Assembly: GCA_039033855.1 (NCBI GenBank)
Contig: JBCCBV010000016.1
Span: forward strand, 1 to 64,000
Length of the DNA: 64,000 nt
Direction of reading: 5' to 3'
From: JBCCBV01 sp039033855
Lineage (GTDB): Bacteria > Planctomycetota > Phycisphaerae > Phycisphaerales > Phycisphaeraceae
The translations under genes and the position numbers were made by a program. Each line of letters starts with the position of its first letter. The first letter of the stretch is position 1. The notes under the pieces were generated by a model. The model worked only from the letters and a program-made list of their open reading frames with translations. It ran no database searches and was not told the DNA's origin. This document shows positions 48,188 through 56,410 of this stretch, piece after piece.

Positions 48188-49438
48188 TTACGCTTGGGCC
48201 GGGCGGGATTCACCCGTGTCCGGATCGACAAACCGTTCGATCGAAAGACCGAAGCCGGACAAGGCGCCGGGGAAGAAATCGCTCTTGCTGATGAGCTCGA
48301 TCCGGCGGACGCCCAGGTCGCGCAGGACCTGCGAGCCGATGCCGTAATCCATCGCGCCCCGGCGGGGCGCGGGGCCAACCGCGGTGGACGGGTCGTCGTG
48401 CGCGTCGAGCCCGGCGCCGAACACCGGGACCTCGCCGAGTTCCTCGGCGGCGGCGCCGATGCGTCCGGAAGTCTGCAGGCGCTGCACCAGGCCACGGCCC
48501 ATGCCGTCGTGACGCAGGTACACCACCGCGCCGCGCCCGCGCTGCTGGATCAACCGCATGGACGCTTCGAGCACGCCGCGCCCGCTGCGCTGGTCGAGGT
48601 CGCCGAACACGTCGCCCAGCAGGTTCTGGCTGTGCATGCGGACCAAAACGGGCTCGTTGGATTCGACGGGCACGCCGTGGTCGTCGAGCGCGCCCACACC
48701 GCCGCAGACCAAGGCCGCGTGGGGCATGGGGTCGACGCGCGAGGCGTACGCAATCAGGTGGAACGGCCCGGCGGGGGTGCGGACGTCCGACTCGCCGACG
48801 CGCTCGACCAGCTTTTCACCGGTCAGACGCCGTTCGATGACCTCGGCCACCGAGCAACGGGGCAGGTCGAACTTGGCGCAGAACGCTTCGAGGTCGGGCA
48901 TGCGGGCCATGGTGCCGTCGTCGCGCATGACCTCGATGCCCGCGGCGACCGGGCGCAGGCCGGCCATCCGACAGAGGTCGGGCAGCGCTTCGGTGTGCCC
49001 GGCCCGGACGATGGCACCCCCGGCCCTGGCGCGCAACGGCTGGACGTGGCCGGGGCGGTCGAAATCTCCCGGGCGGGCTTCGGGGTCCGCCAGCCGTCGG
49101 ATGGTGATCGAACGGTCCGACGCCGACACCCCGGTGGTCAGGCCGAAGCGGGCCGCCGCGTCCACGCTCACGGTGTAGGCCGTGCCGCGCTGGGTGGTGT
49201 TGACGGCCGACTGCGGGGGCAGGTCCAGGCGGTCGCACACCGCCGGGTCGACGGCCACGAACAACATGCCACGGCCCTCGCGCAGCATGAAGTTGACCGC
49301 GTCGGGCGTGGCGTGCTCGGCGGCGCAGAACAGGTCGCCCTCGTTCTCGCGGTCTTCATCGTCGGTGACCACGGCCATCCCGCCGGCGCGCAGGCGATCG
49401 ACCACGGCGTCGAGACCGACCTCGGCGTCGCCGGCCAT
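48188..49438 (-). CDS. ribB: 3,4-dihydroxy-2-butanone-4-phosphate synthase with degenerate GTP cyclohydrolase II domain
   Basis: 416 residues in RibBA order. The RibB domain (1 to about 205) looks intact: DDEDRENEGDL, RPGHVQPL and RAGHTEA, so it should make 3,4-dihydroxy-2-butanone 4-phosphate from ribulose 5-phosphate. The RibA half (about 215-416) is recognisable by RMHSQNLLGDVFG and MDYGIGSQVLRDLGV. But the three zinc Cys are replaced by Asn272, Gln283 and Ser285, and the LRQEGRG block is LRHDGMG. It is thus very unlikely to open GTP. Such RibBX variants are known in Proteobacteria. It directly follows the M16 peptidase (1-base gap). Confidence 0.88.
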   Translation of the reverse strand: MAGDAEVGLDAVVDRLRAGGMAVVTDDEDRENEGDLFCAAEHATPDAVNFMLREGRGMLFVAVDPAVCDRLDLPPQSAVNTTQRGTAYTVSVDAAARFGLTTGVSASDRSITIRRLADPEARPGDFDRPGHVQPLRARAGGAIVRAGHTEALPDLCRMAGLRPVAAGIEVMRDDGTMARMPDLEAFCAKFDLPRCSVAEVIERRLTGEKLVERVGESDVRTPAGPFHLIAYASRVDPMPHAALVCGGVGALDDHGVPVESNEPVLVRMHSQNLLGDVFGDLDQRSGRGVLEASMRLIQQRGRGAVVYLRHDGMGRGLVQRLQTSGRIGAAAEELGEVPVFGAGLDAHDDPSTAVGPAPRRGAMDYGIGSQVLRDLGVRRIELISKSDFFPGALSGFGLSIERFVDPDTGESRPAQA

Positions 49439-49439
49439 G

Positions 49440-50660
49440 TCAGTTCGGGCCCAAACGGGCGACGGTGACCGGCACCAGCGGGTACGCCGACAAGAGCGCG
49501 CGGATCGACTCGGGCGTTACGGCCTGGAGCTTGTCCAATCGTTCTTGCAAAGACAAGTGCGATCGGCGGTAGGTCCATCCCGCGCCCAGGTCGTGCATGC
49601 GCCCGGCCGGACGCTCGCCCGAAAGCGTGATGCGCGTGGCCAGCTTGTTAACGGTCCGGCGGAGCTCGTCTTCGCTGAGGTCTTCGCCCGCCTGGGCCAG
49701 CACCTGCGCCAGCGTGCGCTCGACCTCGTCGGCCCGAGAGGGTTCGCAGGCCGCGAAGGCCAGGAACGCGCCGGTGCGGTCTTGCGACATGAAGTCGATC
49801 GACGCTTCCTCGGCCAGGCCGGGATCGATCATCGCCCAGTGCAGGCGCGAGCCGTCGTCGTCGCCCAGCAGGTCGCCGAGCACCATGGCGGCAAAGCGCT
49901 GCTCGTCCTGGGCCGACGGCGCGGGCATGAGCATCGACAGGTAGCAGCGGTTGAGCTTGTCGTCCTTCAGGTCCAGGCGGTTCTGACGCGGCGCCACCGA
50001 ACCGTGGGTGCGCTCGGCGGGACCGGCGTCCCATGCGCCGCAGAGGGTTTCGATCTGCGACAGGGCTTGGTCGAAATCGAAGCGCCCGCCCAGCGAAACG
50101 GTGATGGCGCCCGGCCGGTAACGCCCGGCGAAGTAGCCGCGCATCTGGTCGGCGGTCAGCGGGCCGATGGTGTCGGCCGTGCCCAGCACCCGGTGCCCGA
50201 GCGGGTGGTCGCCGAAGTAGGCCTCGAGCAGCGCGTCTTGCAGGCGCCACTCGGGGCGGTCCTCATACATGCTGATTTCTTCGAGGATGACCTTCTTTTC
50301 GACCTCGAAGTCTTCCTCGCGCAGCGACGGGCGGAGCATGTCGCCGAGCAGGTCGATGGCCCGGGGCAGCATCTCGGGCAAGACGTGCGCGTAGTAGACG
50401 GTGGCCTCGTGCGAGGTGTAGGCGTTGTAGTCGGCGCCGAGCTCGTCGAACTCGCGGTTGACGTCCTCGGCCGACCGGCGGGCGGTGCCCTTGAACATCA
50501 TGTGTTCGAGGAAGTGCGAAACACCCATGAGCTCGGGGGGTTCGTCGCGGGCGCCGGCGCGCACAAAAAAGCCGACCGCCGCGGTGTGCGCGGACGGGTC
50601 GGCTTCGGCGACGACCTCCAGGCCGTTGGGGAGCACGGCGTGTTGGATCGTCGCGGTCAT
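49440..50660 (-). CDS. M16 family zinc peptidase
   Basis: A 406-residue pitrilysin/processing-peptidase family protein of the short (two-domain) type, like B. subtilis YmxG. The inverted zinc motif is HFLEH with His49, Glu52 and His53; the distal Glu is in VEKKVILEEI about 75 residues on. No signal peptide. The middle of trxA-M16-ribB, all on the minus strand with gaps of 37 and 1 bases, so probably one operon. Start at ATG 50660 (a TTG six codons upstream is possible). Confidence 0.9.
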   Translation of the reverse strand: MTATIQHAVLPNGLEVVAEADPSAHTAAVGFFVRAGARDEPPELMGVSHFLEHMMFKGTARRSAEDVNREFDELGADYNAYTSHEATVYYAHVLPEMLPRAIDLLGDMLRPSLREEDFEVEKKVILEEISMYEDRPEWRLQDALLEAYFGDHPLGHRVLGTADTIGPLTADQMRGYFAGRYRPGAITVSLGGRFDFDQALSQIETLCGAWDAGPAERTHGSVAPRQNRLDLKDDKLNRCYLSMLMPAPSAQDEQRFAAMVLGDLLGDDDGSRLHWAMIDPGLAEEASIDFMSQDRTGAFLAFAACEPSRADEVERTLAQVLAQAGEDLSEDELRRTVNKLATRITLSGERPAGRMHDLGAGWTYRRSHLSLQERLDKLQAVTPESIRALLSAYPLVPVTVARLGPN

Positions 50661-50697
50661 CGGGGCTTCTTCAGGCAAGCGCGCGGGCGTTGCGTGC

Positions 50698-51030
50698 TTA
50701 CTCGGCGTGCTTGTCGAGCTCGGCCTTGAACTCGGCTTCCTGGGTGACGCCGACGAACTTCTTCACGGGTTCGCCGCCCTTGAAGAGGATGATCGTCGGG
50801 ATCGCCGAGATGCCCAGCCGGGTCGAGACGTCGCGGTTGGCGTCGGTGTCGACCTTGCCGACCTTGACCTTGCCCTGGTATTCGCTGGCGATCTTGTCGA
50901 TCGTGGGTGCCACCATCTTGCAGGGCATGCACCACTCGGCCCAGAAGTCGACGAGCACCGGGGCGTCGGACTTGAGAACCTCGGAATCGAAGTTTGCGTC
51001 GGTGAATTCTTGTACCGCTTCGCTGGCCAT
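50698..51030 (-). CDS. trxA: Thioredoxin
   Basis: 110-residue disulfide reductase. Active site WCMPCK with Cys34 and Cys37; Gly of the usual CGPC is Met. Other conserved parts: VLVDFWAEW, KVDTDANRD, ISAIPTIILFKGGEPV with cis-Pro. Start at 51030 with AAGGAG 8 bases upstream. First gene of the probable operon with the M16 peptidase and ribB. Confidence 0.96.
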   Translation of the reverse strand: MASEAVQEFTDANFDSEVLKSDAPVLVDFWAEWCMPCKMVAPTIDKIASEYQGKVKVGKVDTDANRDVSTRLGISAIPTIILFKGGEPVKKFVGVTQEAEFKAELDKHAE

Positions 51031-51192
51031 GGTGAGGTCTCCTTGCCATTCCCATCGGCGGTGGACGCCGGGGAGGTAGACGGGTCAAGCCCTTCGGCCG
51101 CACCACGCGGCCTGAGTTCAGAAGGCTAGGCGCGACCCGTCTGTGTAGCAACCGGCAGGCCACAATCGCTATTCCGCCAAGGCGCCGGCGGC

Positions 51193-51198
51193 TAGCAT
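51193..51198 (+). promoter_or_regulatory. -10 hexamer for a leaderless transcript (M3 peptidase)
   Basis: TAGCAT, then 6 bases, then the ATG at 51205. Confidence 0.5.
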
Positions 51199-51204
51199 CG
51201 CGCT

Positions 51205-52953
51205 ATGAGCCTTCCCCCCGCGCCGACGTCCGAAACCACGCCCCCCCCGCCGACCTTCGAGCCGGCCCAGCTCGACTGGGACGACGCCCGGGCCCGGCTC
51301 GATGCGCTGGGCACACGCCCGCTCGACACCGCCGACCTGGCCGACGCCTGGCTGGCCGACGCGTCCGCCCTGCTGGCCGAGGTGTGGGAGGCCGGCTCGC
51401 GCACGCGCATCGCCCACGCCTGCCGAACCGATGACGCCGACGCCAAGGCCGCGTTCATGCGCTGGATCGAACAGGTCGAGCCGGCGCTTGCGCCGCGGAT
51501 GTTCGAGCTCAAAAAACGCTTTGTGGCGTCGCCCGGCGCCGGGGCGCTCGAAGCCCAGGGCGGCGTGCGCCTGGGGCAACTGCTGCGCTCCTGGCGGGCC
51601 GAGGTCGACCTGTTCCGCCCGGAGAACGTCGCCCTGAGCACCGAGGTCAGCAAGCTGGCCTCGGAATACGACCGGCTGGTCGGCGGGATGACCGTCGAGT
51701 TCGACGGCAAGACCCAGACGATGCCCCAGCTCGCGGCGTATCAGCAGGAAACCGACCGCAACGTACGCGAGCAAGCCTGGCGGGCCGGCAACGACCGGCG
51801 TCGACAAGACGACGACGCGGTCGACGACGTGTTTTCCAAGCAAGTGGCGCTGCGGCAACGGATCGCCAAGAACGCCGACCAGGCCGACTACCGCGACTAC
51901 GCCTGGCTCAGCCGTCAACGGTTCGATTACACGCCCGCGCATTGCGCGGCGTTCCACGACGCAGTGGAGTCGGAGGTGTTGCCGGCACTGGCGAAGCTCG
52001 ACCGTCAGCGGCAGGCGTCGCTGGGCGTCGAGACGCTGCGGCCGTGGGACGCCGGGGTCGATCCGCTAGGCCGTGACCCGCTTCGCCCGTTTGCCGCCGA
52101 TGACGTGGAGGCCTTGCGCAGCCGCAGCGCCGCGGCGCTGACCGACGTGGACCCGGAGCTCGGGGCGCTGTTCGGCACGCTGGCGCCGGGCCGGAACCTG
52201 GACCTGGCGTCGCGTGCGCACAAGCGCCCGGGCGGGTTCCAGTCGTCGCTCACGAAGGTGGGCCAGCCGTTCATCTTTATGAACGCCGCGGGTCTGCACC
52301 GCGACGTGGACACGATGCTGCACGAGGCCGGGCACGCGTTCCACTTCCTGCTGGCCCGGTCGAACGAGCCGCTGGTGTTTCTCCAGCACGCGCCCATCGA
52401 GTTTTGCGAGGTCGCGTCGATGTCAATGGAGTTGTTCGGGATGACGGCGTACGACCGCTTCTACCCCGGCGCCCCGGCCGACGCCGACCGCGCCCGCCGG
52501 CTGCAACTCGAGGGCGCGCTGCGCGTCCTGCCCTGGATCGCTCTGATCGACGCCTTTCAGCAGTGGGTCTACACGCACCCCGGCCACACCCCGGACCAGA
52601 GAACGGACGCGTGGCTCGAATTAGACAGTCGCTTCAGCACCGGCGTGGTCGATTGGTCCGGGCTCGAGAACTATCAGCGGACTTGGTGGCGACGCCAGCT
52701 GCACCTGTTCCACCACCCGTTCTATTACATCGAATACGGCATCGCCCAGCTCGCGGCGCTCCGCTTGGGGATGCGCTACCGGCAGGAGCCGGCCCAAACG
52801 CTCGCGGACTACAAGCGGGCGCTCGGGCTCGCGGACACCCGGCCGTTGCCCGAGTTGTTCGAGGCCGCCGGGGCGCCGTTCGACTTCGGGCCCGAGGCCG
52901 TGGGCCCAGTGGTGCGGTCGGTGAGCGAAGCGCTCGACGCGCTGCCAGCGTGA
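51205..52953 (+). CDS. M3 family oligoendopeptidase (PepF-like)
   Basis: A 582-residue cytoplasmic zinc peptidase that cuts oligopeptides. Zinc motif HEAGH at 373-377 (DTMLHEAGHAFHFLLA), third ligand in EFCEVASMSMELFG about 25 residues on, and substrate-side YYIEYGIAQLAA near 510. Length and domain order match oligoendopeptidase F. Start by the TAGCAT hexamer. It is divergent from trxA. Confidence 0.92.
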   Translation: MSLPPAPTSETTPPPPTFEPAQLDWDDARARLDALGTRPLDTADLADAWLADASALLAEVWEAGSRTRIAHACRTDDADAKAAFMRWIEQVEPALAPRMFELKKRFVASPGAGALEAQGGVRLGQLLRSWRAEVDLFRPENVALSTEVSKLASEYDRLVGGMTVEFDGKTQTMPQLAAYQQETDRNVREQAWRAGNDRRRQDDDAVDDVFSKQVALRQRIAKNADQADYRDYAWLSRQRFDYTPAHCAAFHDAVESEVLPALAKLDRQRQASLGVETLRPWDAGVDPLGRDPLRPFAADDVEALRSRSAAALTDVDPELGALFGTLAPGRNLDLASRAHKRPGGFQSSLTKVGQPFIFMNAAGLHRDVDTMLHEAGHAFHFLLARSNEPLVFLQHAPIEFCEVASMSMELFGMTAYDRFYPGAPADADRARRLQLEGALRVLPWIALIDAFQQWVYTHPGHTPDQRTDAWLELDSRFSTGVVDWSGLENYQRTWWRRQLHLFHHPFYYIEYGIAQLAALRLGMRYRQEPAQTLADYKRALGLADTRPLPELFEAAGAPFDFGPEAVGPVVRSVSEALDALPA

Positions 52954-53020
52954 TGCGATGGCGTCGGATGGCCGCTTGCTACGCCGTGACGCGCGGGTTG
53001 AGATGGCCGGAACCGGCTAA

Positions 53021-53048
53021 TTGATACCGAGTCTCAACGACCTATCCT
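53021..53048 (+). promoter_or_regulatory. Promoter with -35 TTGATA and -10 TATCCT, leaderless spacing
   Basis: TTGATA, 16 bases, TATCCT, then 6 bases to the ATG at 53055. This is the leaderless-type site with the best -35 in the window. Confidence 0.6.
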
Positions 53049-53054
53049 GTGGGC

Positions 53055-53303
53055 ATGAGCGAATGGACCGCCAACCCGCGACAAAGCCCCCGGCCACAGA
53101 GCCTGCGGCAAACAGCCCCGCCCGCCGACCGGCCTGCCTGGACGCTGCGCCCCGCGCGTACAGCGATCCGGCAGAAGACGGCCGTGGCCACCGCGACCCG
53201 ACTGGGCGCCCGGGCCGAGTTGCTGGCGTGGGTGCTCCTGGCCGGGTTGACCTCGGCCGTGGGCCTTTGGGCCGCGCTCGGCTCGCACGGCGTCGGCGGA
53301 TAA
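53055..53303 (+). CDS. Small single-span membrane protein
   Basis: 82 residues: a polar, Pro/Arg/Thr-rich N-terminal 55, then one hydrophobic helix (LLAWVLLAGLTSAVGLWAAL) and a short Gly-rich end. Its reality is supported by a leaderless promoter just before it, strong third-position GC, and a Rho-independent terminator 30 bases after the stop. No family recognised. It is in a different frame from the hydrolase frame that overlaps it upstream. Confidence 0.65.
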   Translation: MSEWTANPRQSPRPQSLRQTAPPADRPAWTLRPARTAIRQKTAVATATRLGARAELLAWVLLAGLTSAVGLWAALGSHGVGG

Positions 53304-53332
53304 ACCGCCCCGCATCCAAGCTTCTCCATCGC

Positions 53333-53379
53333 AGCACAGCGAGAGCCCCGTCCGGTTGGGCTCTGCTGTGCTTTTTTTT
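53333..53379 (+). terminator. Rho-independent terminator overlapping a lipoprotein signal sequence
   Basis: Stem AGCACAG/CTGTGCT and inner GAGCCC/GGGCTC around the loop CGTCCGGTT, then eight T (53372-53379). It ends the small membrane-protein gene. The T-run is also the Phe-Phe part of the signal peptide of the next protein. Confidence 0.8.
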
Positions 53380-54331
53380 CATAAGCCTCTCCGGCCTCAC
53401 GGGTTGCGCGCCCGTCGCGGCGTGGTCGGCGACGCACCGGATGGGTGGACCGGGCGATCCAAGACGCTGGCTCAAGCCGCCCGATGCGCCAGCCGAGCCG
53501 GATCGGGTGCTGAGATTCACAACCTCAGTCAGGCCGGACACGCGCGGCGTCGCAGAGCCGCGCGTCGCCGAACTGGCCGCGATCGAGATGGTCGTCGACG
53601 TGTTCGAGCCCGACTCGGATCAAGCGACGGGTGAAGTTGCGGGCGTGGTCGTGCTGCTGCACGGGCTCTACGAAAGCCGGCGTCACCCCGACCTCAGCCG
53701 GTGGCGCCAAGCCCTGGTGGACGACGGCTGGGTGACGGCCGTGCCCGACCTGCGCGGGCATGGAGAGTCCGGCGGCGACTTCTTCGGCTGGGGCCTGGGC
53801 GATGTCGACGACCTGACCCCACTCGCGGACGAACTCGCGGACGCGTTCCCCGGGCGGCCGATCGTCGTGGTGGGCTTCAGCTACGGCGGGCTGGCGGCGC
53901 TGCACTGGATGGCCCGCGATGCGCGGGTCGAGGCGGCGGTGGTGATCGCGTCGCCGGCCGACCCGGCCGAAACCCTGCCCGTGTTCGTCGCGCGATGGGC
54001 CGGGGCCTTGGCGTGGACCGCGCCGCGATCGTGGCTGACCGCCGCCTTTCGCGCACGGCTGGACGACCTGGGGATCAATGCGAACCAACTCCCCGCCGAG
54101 ACGCTTGCCGGGCGCTTTGATGGCCGGCCGGTGCTGATCCTCCACGGCCAAGCCGACCGACTGGTGCCGCCCGACCACGCCGAGCGCTGGGCCGCCGCGG
54201 TGGGCCCGAGCGCCCGGGTGATTCTCTGGCCGGACCAGCGGCACGGCACAATCGCGTGGTATCGGGGCCAGGCGCTCGCGGACGGGCGTGCATTCCTGCG
54301 CGATCAAGCGGGCACGGCCTCCGACCGCTGA
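53363..54331 (+). CDS. Alpha/beta hydrolase lipoprotein (start uncertain)
   Basis: Serine hydrolase with VVLLHGLYE, the nucleophile elbow GFSYGG, LILHGQADRLVP (Asp region) and QRHGTIAW (His): a complete triad, with a cap that is short. Before the domain lies a good lipoprotein signal, LLCFFFISLSGLTGC. There is no ATG, GTG or TTG in frame between that signal and the gene upstream. In-frame CTG codons at 53363 and 53366 start the signal; ATG 53441 would omit it; ATG 53063 would add about 93 residues read out of frame through the small membrane gene. I place the start at CTG 53363 tentatively. Confidence 0.7.
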   Translation: MLCFFFISLSGLTGCAPVAAWSATHRMGGPGDPRRWLKPPDAPAEPDRVLRFTTSVRPDTRGVAEPRVAELAAIEMVVDVFEPDSDQATGEVAGVVVLLHGLYESRRHPDLSRWRQALVDDGWVTAVPDLRGHGESGGDFFGWGLGDVDDLTPLADELADAFPGRPIVVVGFSYGGLAALHWMARDARVEAAVVIASPADPAETLPVFVARWAGALAWTAPRSWLTAAFRARLDDLGINANQLPAETLAGRFDGRPVLILHGQADRLVPPDHAERWAAAVGPSARVILWPDQRHGTIAWYRGQALADGRAFLRDQAGTASDR

Positions 54332-54442
54332 ACGGCGATCCGCCGCGCTAGGCGCGTCAGGAGCGCTCCGTTTGGGCTAGCCCACCCCGTGTGAGGTGTG
54401 TCAAAACGTCAGCAGTACATTCCGGATTTGCTTGGATCGTGT

Positions 54443-54448
54443 TAGCCT
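54443..54448 (+). promoter_or_regulatory. -10 hexamer before the PEP-CTERM gene
   Basis: TAGCCT, then 9 bases, then the ATG at 54458. Confidence 0.4.
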
Positions 54449-54457
54449 GTCCCCCCG

Positions 54458-55330
54458 ATGCGGGGAAACGACGTGCGTATGAACAACATTCAAGCAAAAC
54501 GACGGCTGCGGCTCTGCCGAGCGGTGCTGTGCGCGATCGCGCTAGCTTGCGTTGGGTCGATACGCAGCGCGCAGGCCATCACGCTCGACCCGGTGGCGTT
54601 CACCGAGGTTTTCCGGGCCGGGCCAACGACGCTTTCGCCCACGGCCGCGGGGCCGACCGCGGTGGAGATCACGACCTTTTCTGGGCCGGCGCCCGACCAC
54701 CTGGTGGTGCTCGACGGCGCGACTGGCCGGGTGTCGTCGGTGATTTCGATCGACACGCCCACCGCCACGCCCGGCAGCGTACTGGTGGCCGAATCGGCCT
54801 GGCCGGGGCTGCAGGCGTCGATCGCGGGCGCCGGCACCCTGAGCCCAACCCGGGCCGGAGCGGTGCTGCTGGCCCTGCGTGGCGGGGGATCACTCACGCC
54901 CCTGGTCAGCGTGTTCGACGACCCGTTCCAAGCAGAGCGGCTGGCCGGGGCCGAGCTGCTGGCGTCCGCAGCGGTGGTGGCGCTGGGTCCGCAAGACGCG
55001 CACAACGCGGCCGTCGACCCGGTTTGGCACGGCGACTGGGCGCAGATGGCCGTCGATACCGCCGAGCCCATCGACCTGCGCGGGGTGTCGCTGGCCACCT
55101 GGACGCCCGAAGCGGGGTGGGTCACCGGCGACCCCGAGGGCTTCGGCCAGCTCATCGACGGGCCTTGGGCTTATCAGGCCAGCCCCGGCGTTGCGCCGCT
55201 GCCGCGGTTCCCGCACGCGCCCGAGCCGGGGTCGCTTATGGCCCTGGCGCCGCTTCTGTGGGTATGTCGGCGGCGCAGGCGGGGGATTACGCCGGGGTTG
55301 CGCATTGTCCGGGCCGGGCGAAAGGCGTAG
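54458..55330 (+). CDS. PEP-CTERM sorted exported protein
   Basis: 290 residues. The signal peptide runs to about 40 (RLCRAVLCAIALACVGSIRS, then AQA). The mature part (about 41-255) is Ala/Pro/Thr-rich and predicted beta, without a domain I recognise. The end is PEP-CTERM: APEPGSLMALAPLLWVC then RRRRR, though about 15 residues follow the basic cluster. A second start, ATG 54479, is possible. It should be processed by an exosortase, which is not in the window. Confidence 0.72.
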   Translation: MRGNDVRMNNIQAKRRLRLCRAVLCAIALACVGSIRSAQAITLDPVAFTEVFRAGPTTLSPTAAGPTAVEITTFSGPAPDHLVVLDGATGRVSSVISIDTPTATPGSVLVAESAWPGLQASIAGAGTLSPTRAGAVLLALRGGGSLTPLVSVFDDPFQAERLAGAELLASAAVVALGPQDAHNAAVDPVWHGDWAQMAVDTAEPIDLRGVSLATWTPEAGWVTGDPEGFGQLIDGPWAYQASPGVAPLPRFPHAPEPGSLMALAPLLWVCRRRRRGITPGLRIVRAGRKA

Positions 55331-55351
55331 GATCAGGCGATCAGCACCGTT

Positions 55352-55612
55352 ATGGAATCCACCCCGCCCCCTGTCGCGCTCGACGCGCTCCGAGACCGCG
55401 TAATCGCTGCGCTCGACCGCATCCGCCCCGCCATCCAAGACGACGGCGGAGACCTGGAGCTGGTCGGCGTTTCGCGGGCAGGTGACGTGCGGATCCGGCT
55501 GCTCGGCGCCTGCGTGGGGTGTCCTTCGAGCAGCCTGACGTTGCGCGAGGGCGTCGAACGCTGCCTGAAAGAGTGGGTTCCCGAGGTGCGTTCGGTCGAA
55601 CCGGTGGAGTAG
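55352..55612 (+). CDS. NifU C-terminal domain (Nfu-type) Fe-S scaffold
   Basis: 86-residue stand-alone Nfu domain. IRPAIQDDGGDLELV and the cluster-binding pair Cys54/Cys57 in GACVGCPSSSLTLREGVE are typical. Nfu proteins carry [4Fe-4S] clusters from the scaffold to target enzymes. It starts 21 bases after the PEP-CTERM gene, which may be coincidence. HscA-type Hsp70 at 31073 may be a partner; that is inference. Confidence 0.92.
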   Translation: MESTPPPVALDALRDRVIAALDRIRPAIQDDGGDLELVGVSRAGDVRIRLLGACVGCPSSSLTLREGVERCLKEWVPEVRSVEPVE

Positions 55613-55712
55613 CCCCCCGGCCTCGGGCCCGGCCCGGCGCCGACCCTCGACATTGGGCCCAAGGCCGCAGCGCGGGACCGGCTAACGCCCCCGCCCTTAA
55701 CGGAGCGCATGG

Positions 55713-55922
55713 ATGCTCGCACTGACCCGACGGATCGGAGAGGAAGTCGTCATCGGCGACCCCCGACAACCACTCGGCCTGATCCGCGTGGTCGATATCC
55801 ACGGCGACAAGGTCCGGCTGGCCTTCGACTTCCCGCGCGAAATGCAGGTCAACCGCAAAGAACTCGCCGAGCAGAAGGCCCGCGACGGCGAAACCCGTCC
55901 CGCCCCCAGCGAACCCGCCTGA
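55713..55922 (+). CDS. csrA: Carbon storage regulator CsrA
   Basis: 69-residue RNA-binding dimer that controls translation by masking GGA sites. MLALTRRIGEEVVIG, IRVVDIHGDKVRLAF and REMQVNRKELAE are the conserved strands and helix. CGGAG lies 7 bases before the ATG. ruvX begins 11 bases after the stop. Confidence 0.94.
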   Translation: MLALTRRIGEEVVIGDPRQPLGLIRVVDIHGDKVRLAFDFPREMQVNRKELAEQKARDGETRPAPSEPA

Positions 55923-55933
55923 CCCGGTACGCC

Positions 55934-56410
55934 ATGCGACGCCTGGCCATCGATCCCGGCGGAAAACGCACCGGCCTGGCCTTGGGCGACGACCACTCGC
56001 GCATCGCCTCGCCCTTGGGCGCGATCAACGGCGTGGGCTCCGGCGCCTTCGCCCACCAACTCGACAAACAGATCGATCTGGCCGGCCCCGACGCGTTGCT
56101 GGTCGGCTGGCCCGTCGATATGAACGGCCGGCGCGGCCCCTCGGCCAAGGCCAGCGAAGCCCTGGCCCTGCAACTCGCCCGCACCACCGGGCTGCCCGTG
56201 CTGCTGGTCGACGAACGCCTGACCACCGACCAGGCCAACTCGGCCATGGCCCAGTCCGGGCTCACACACCAGCAAAAAAAGGCCCGGCGAGACGGGCTGG
56301 CCGCCGTGGCGCTGCTCGGCCGGTTTTGGGAAGCGGGCTGCCAAGGCGTCGACCCGGCCAACCTGCCCGACAAGGCGGAACCGGCCGGCGATCAGAACAC
56401 CAAGGCGTAG
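55934..56410 (+). CDS. ruvX: Putative Holliday junction resolvase RuvX/YqgF
   Basis: 158-residue RNase-H-like nuclease family protein implicated in pre-16S rRNA processing and Holliday junction cutting. AIDPGGKRTGLALGD holds the first catalytic Asp, VGWPVDMNGRRGPSAKASE the central block, LVDERLTTDQA the second acidic site. Third acidic residue is in ARRDGLAAVALL. It forms a likely operon with csrA. Its last 19 bases overlap the end of the convergent minus-strand gene. Confidence 0.92.
   Translation: MRRLAIDPGGKRTGLALGDDHSRIASPLGAINGVGSGAFAHQLDKQIDLAGPDALLVGWPVDMNGRRGPSAKASEALALQLARTTGLPVLLVDERLTTDQANSAMAQSGLTHQQKKARRDGLAAVALLGRFWEAGCQGVDPANLPDKAEPAGDQNTKA
56274..56298 (-). terminator. Weak Rho-independent terminator inside ruvX, antisense
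   Basis: On the minus strand GCCCG/CGGGC with a 6-base loop is followed by seven T. It lies about 95 bases past the stop of the minus-strand gene that ends at 56392, so it can end that transcript within ruvX. Confidence 0.45.

Noticed and set aside
53063..53362. N-terminal extension of the alpha/beta hydrolase frame back to ATG 53063
   Set aside because: It reads the small membrane-protein gene out of frame and gives Arg/Pro/Gly-rich sequence; a terminator lies between.
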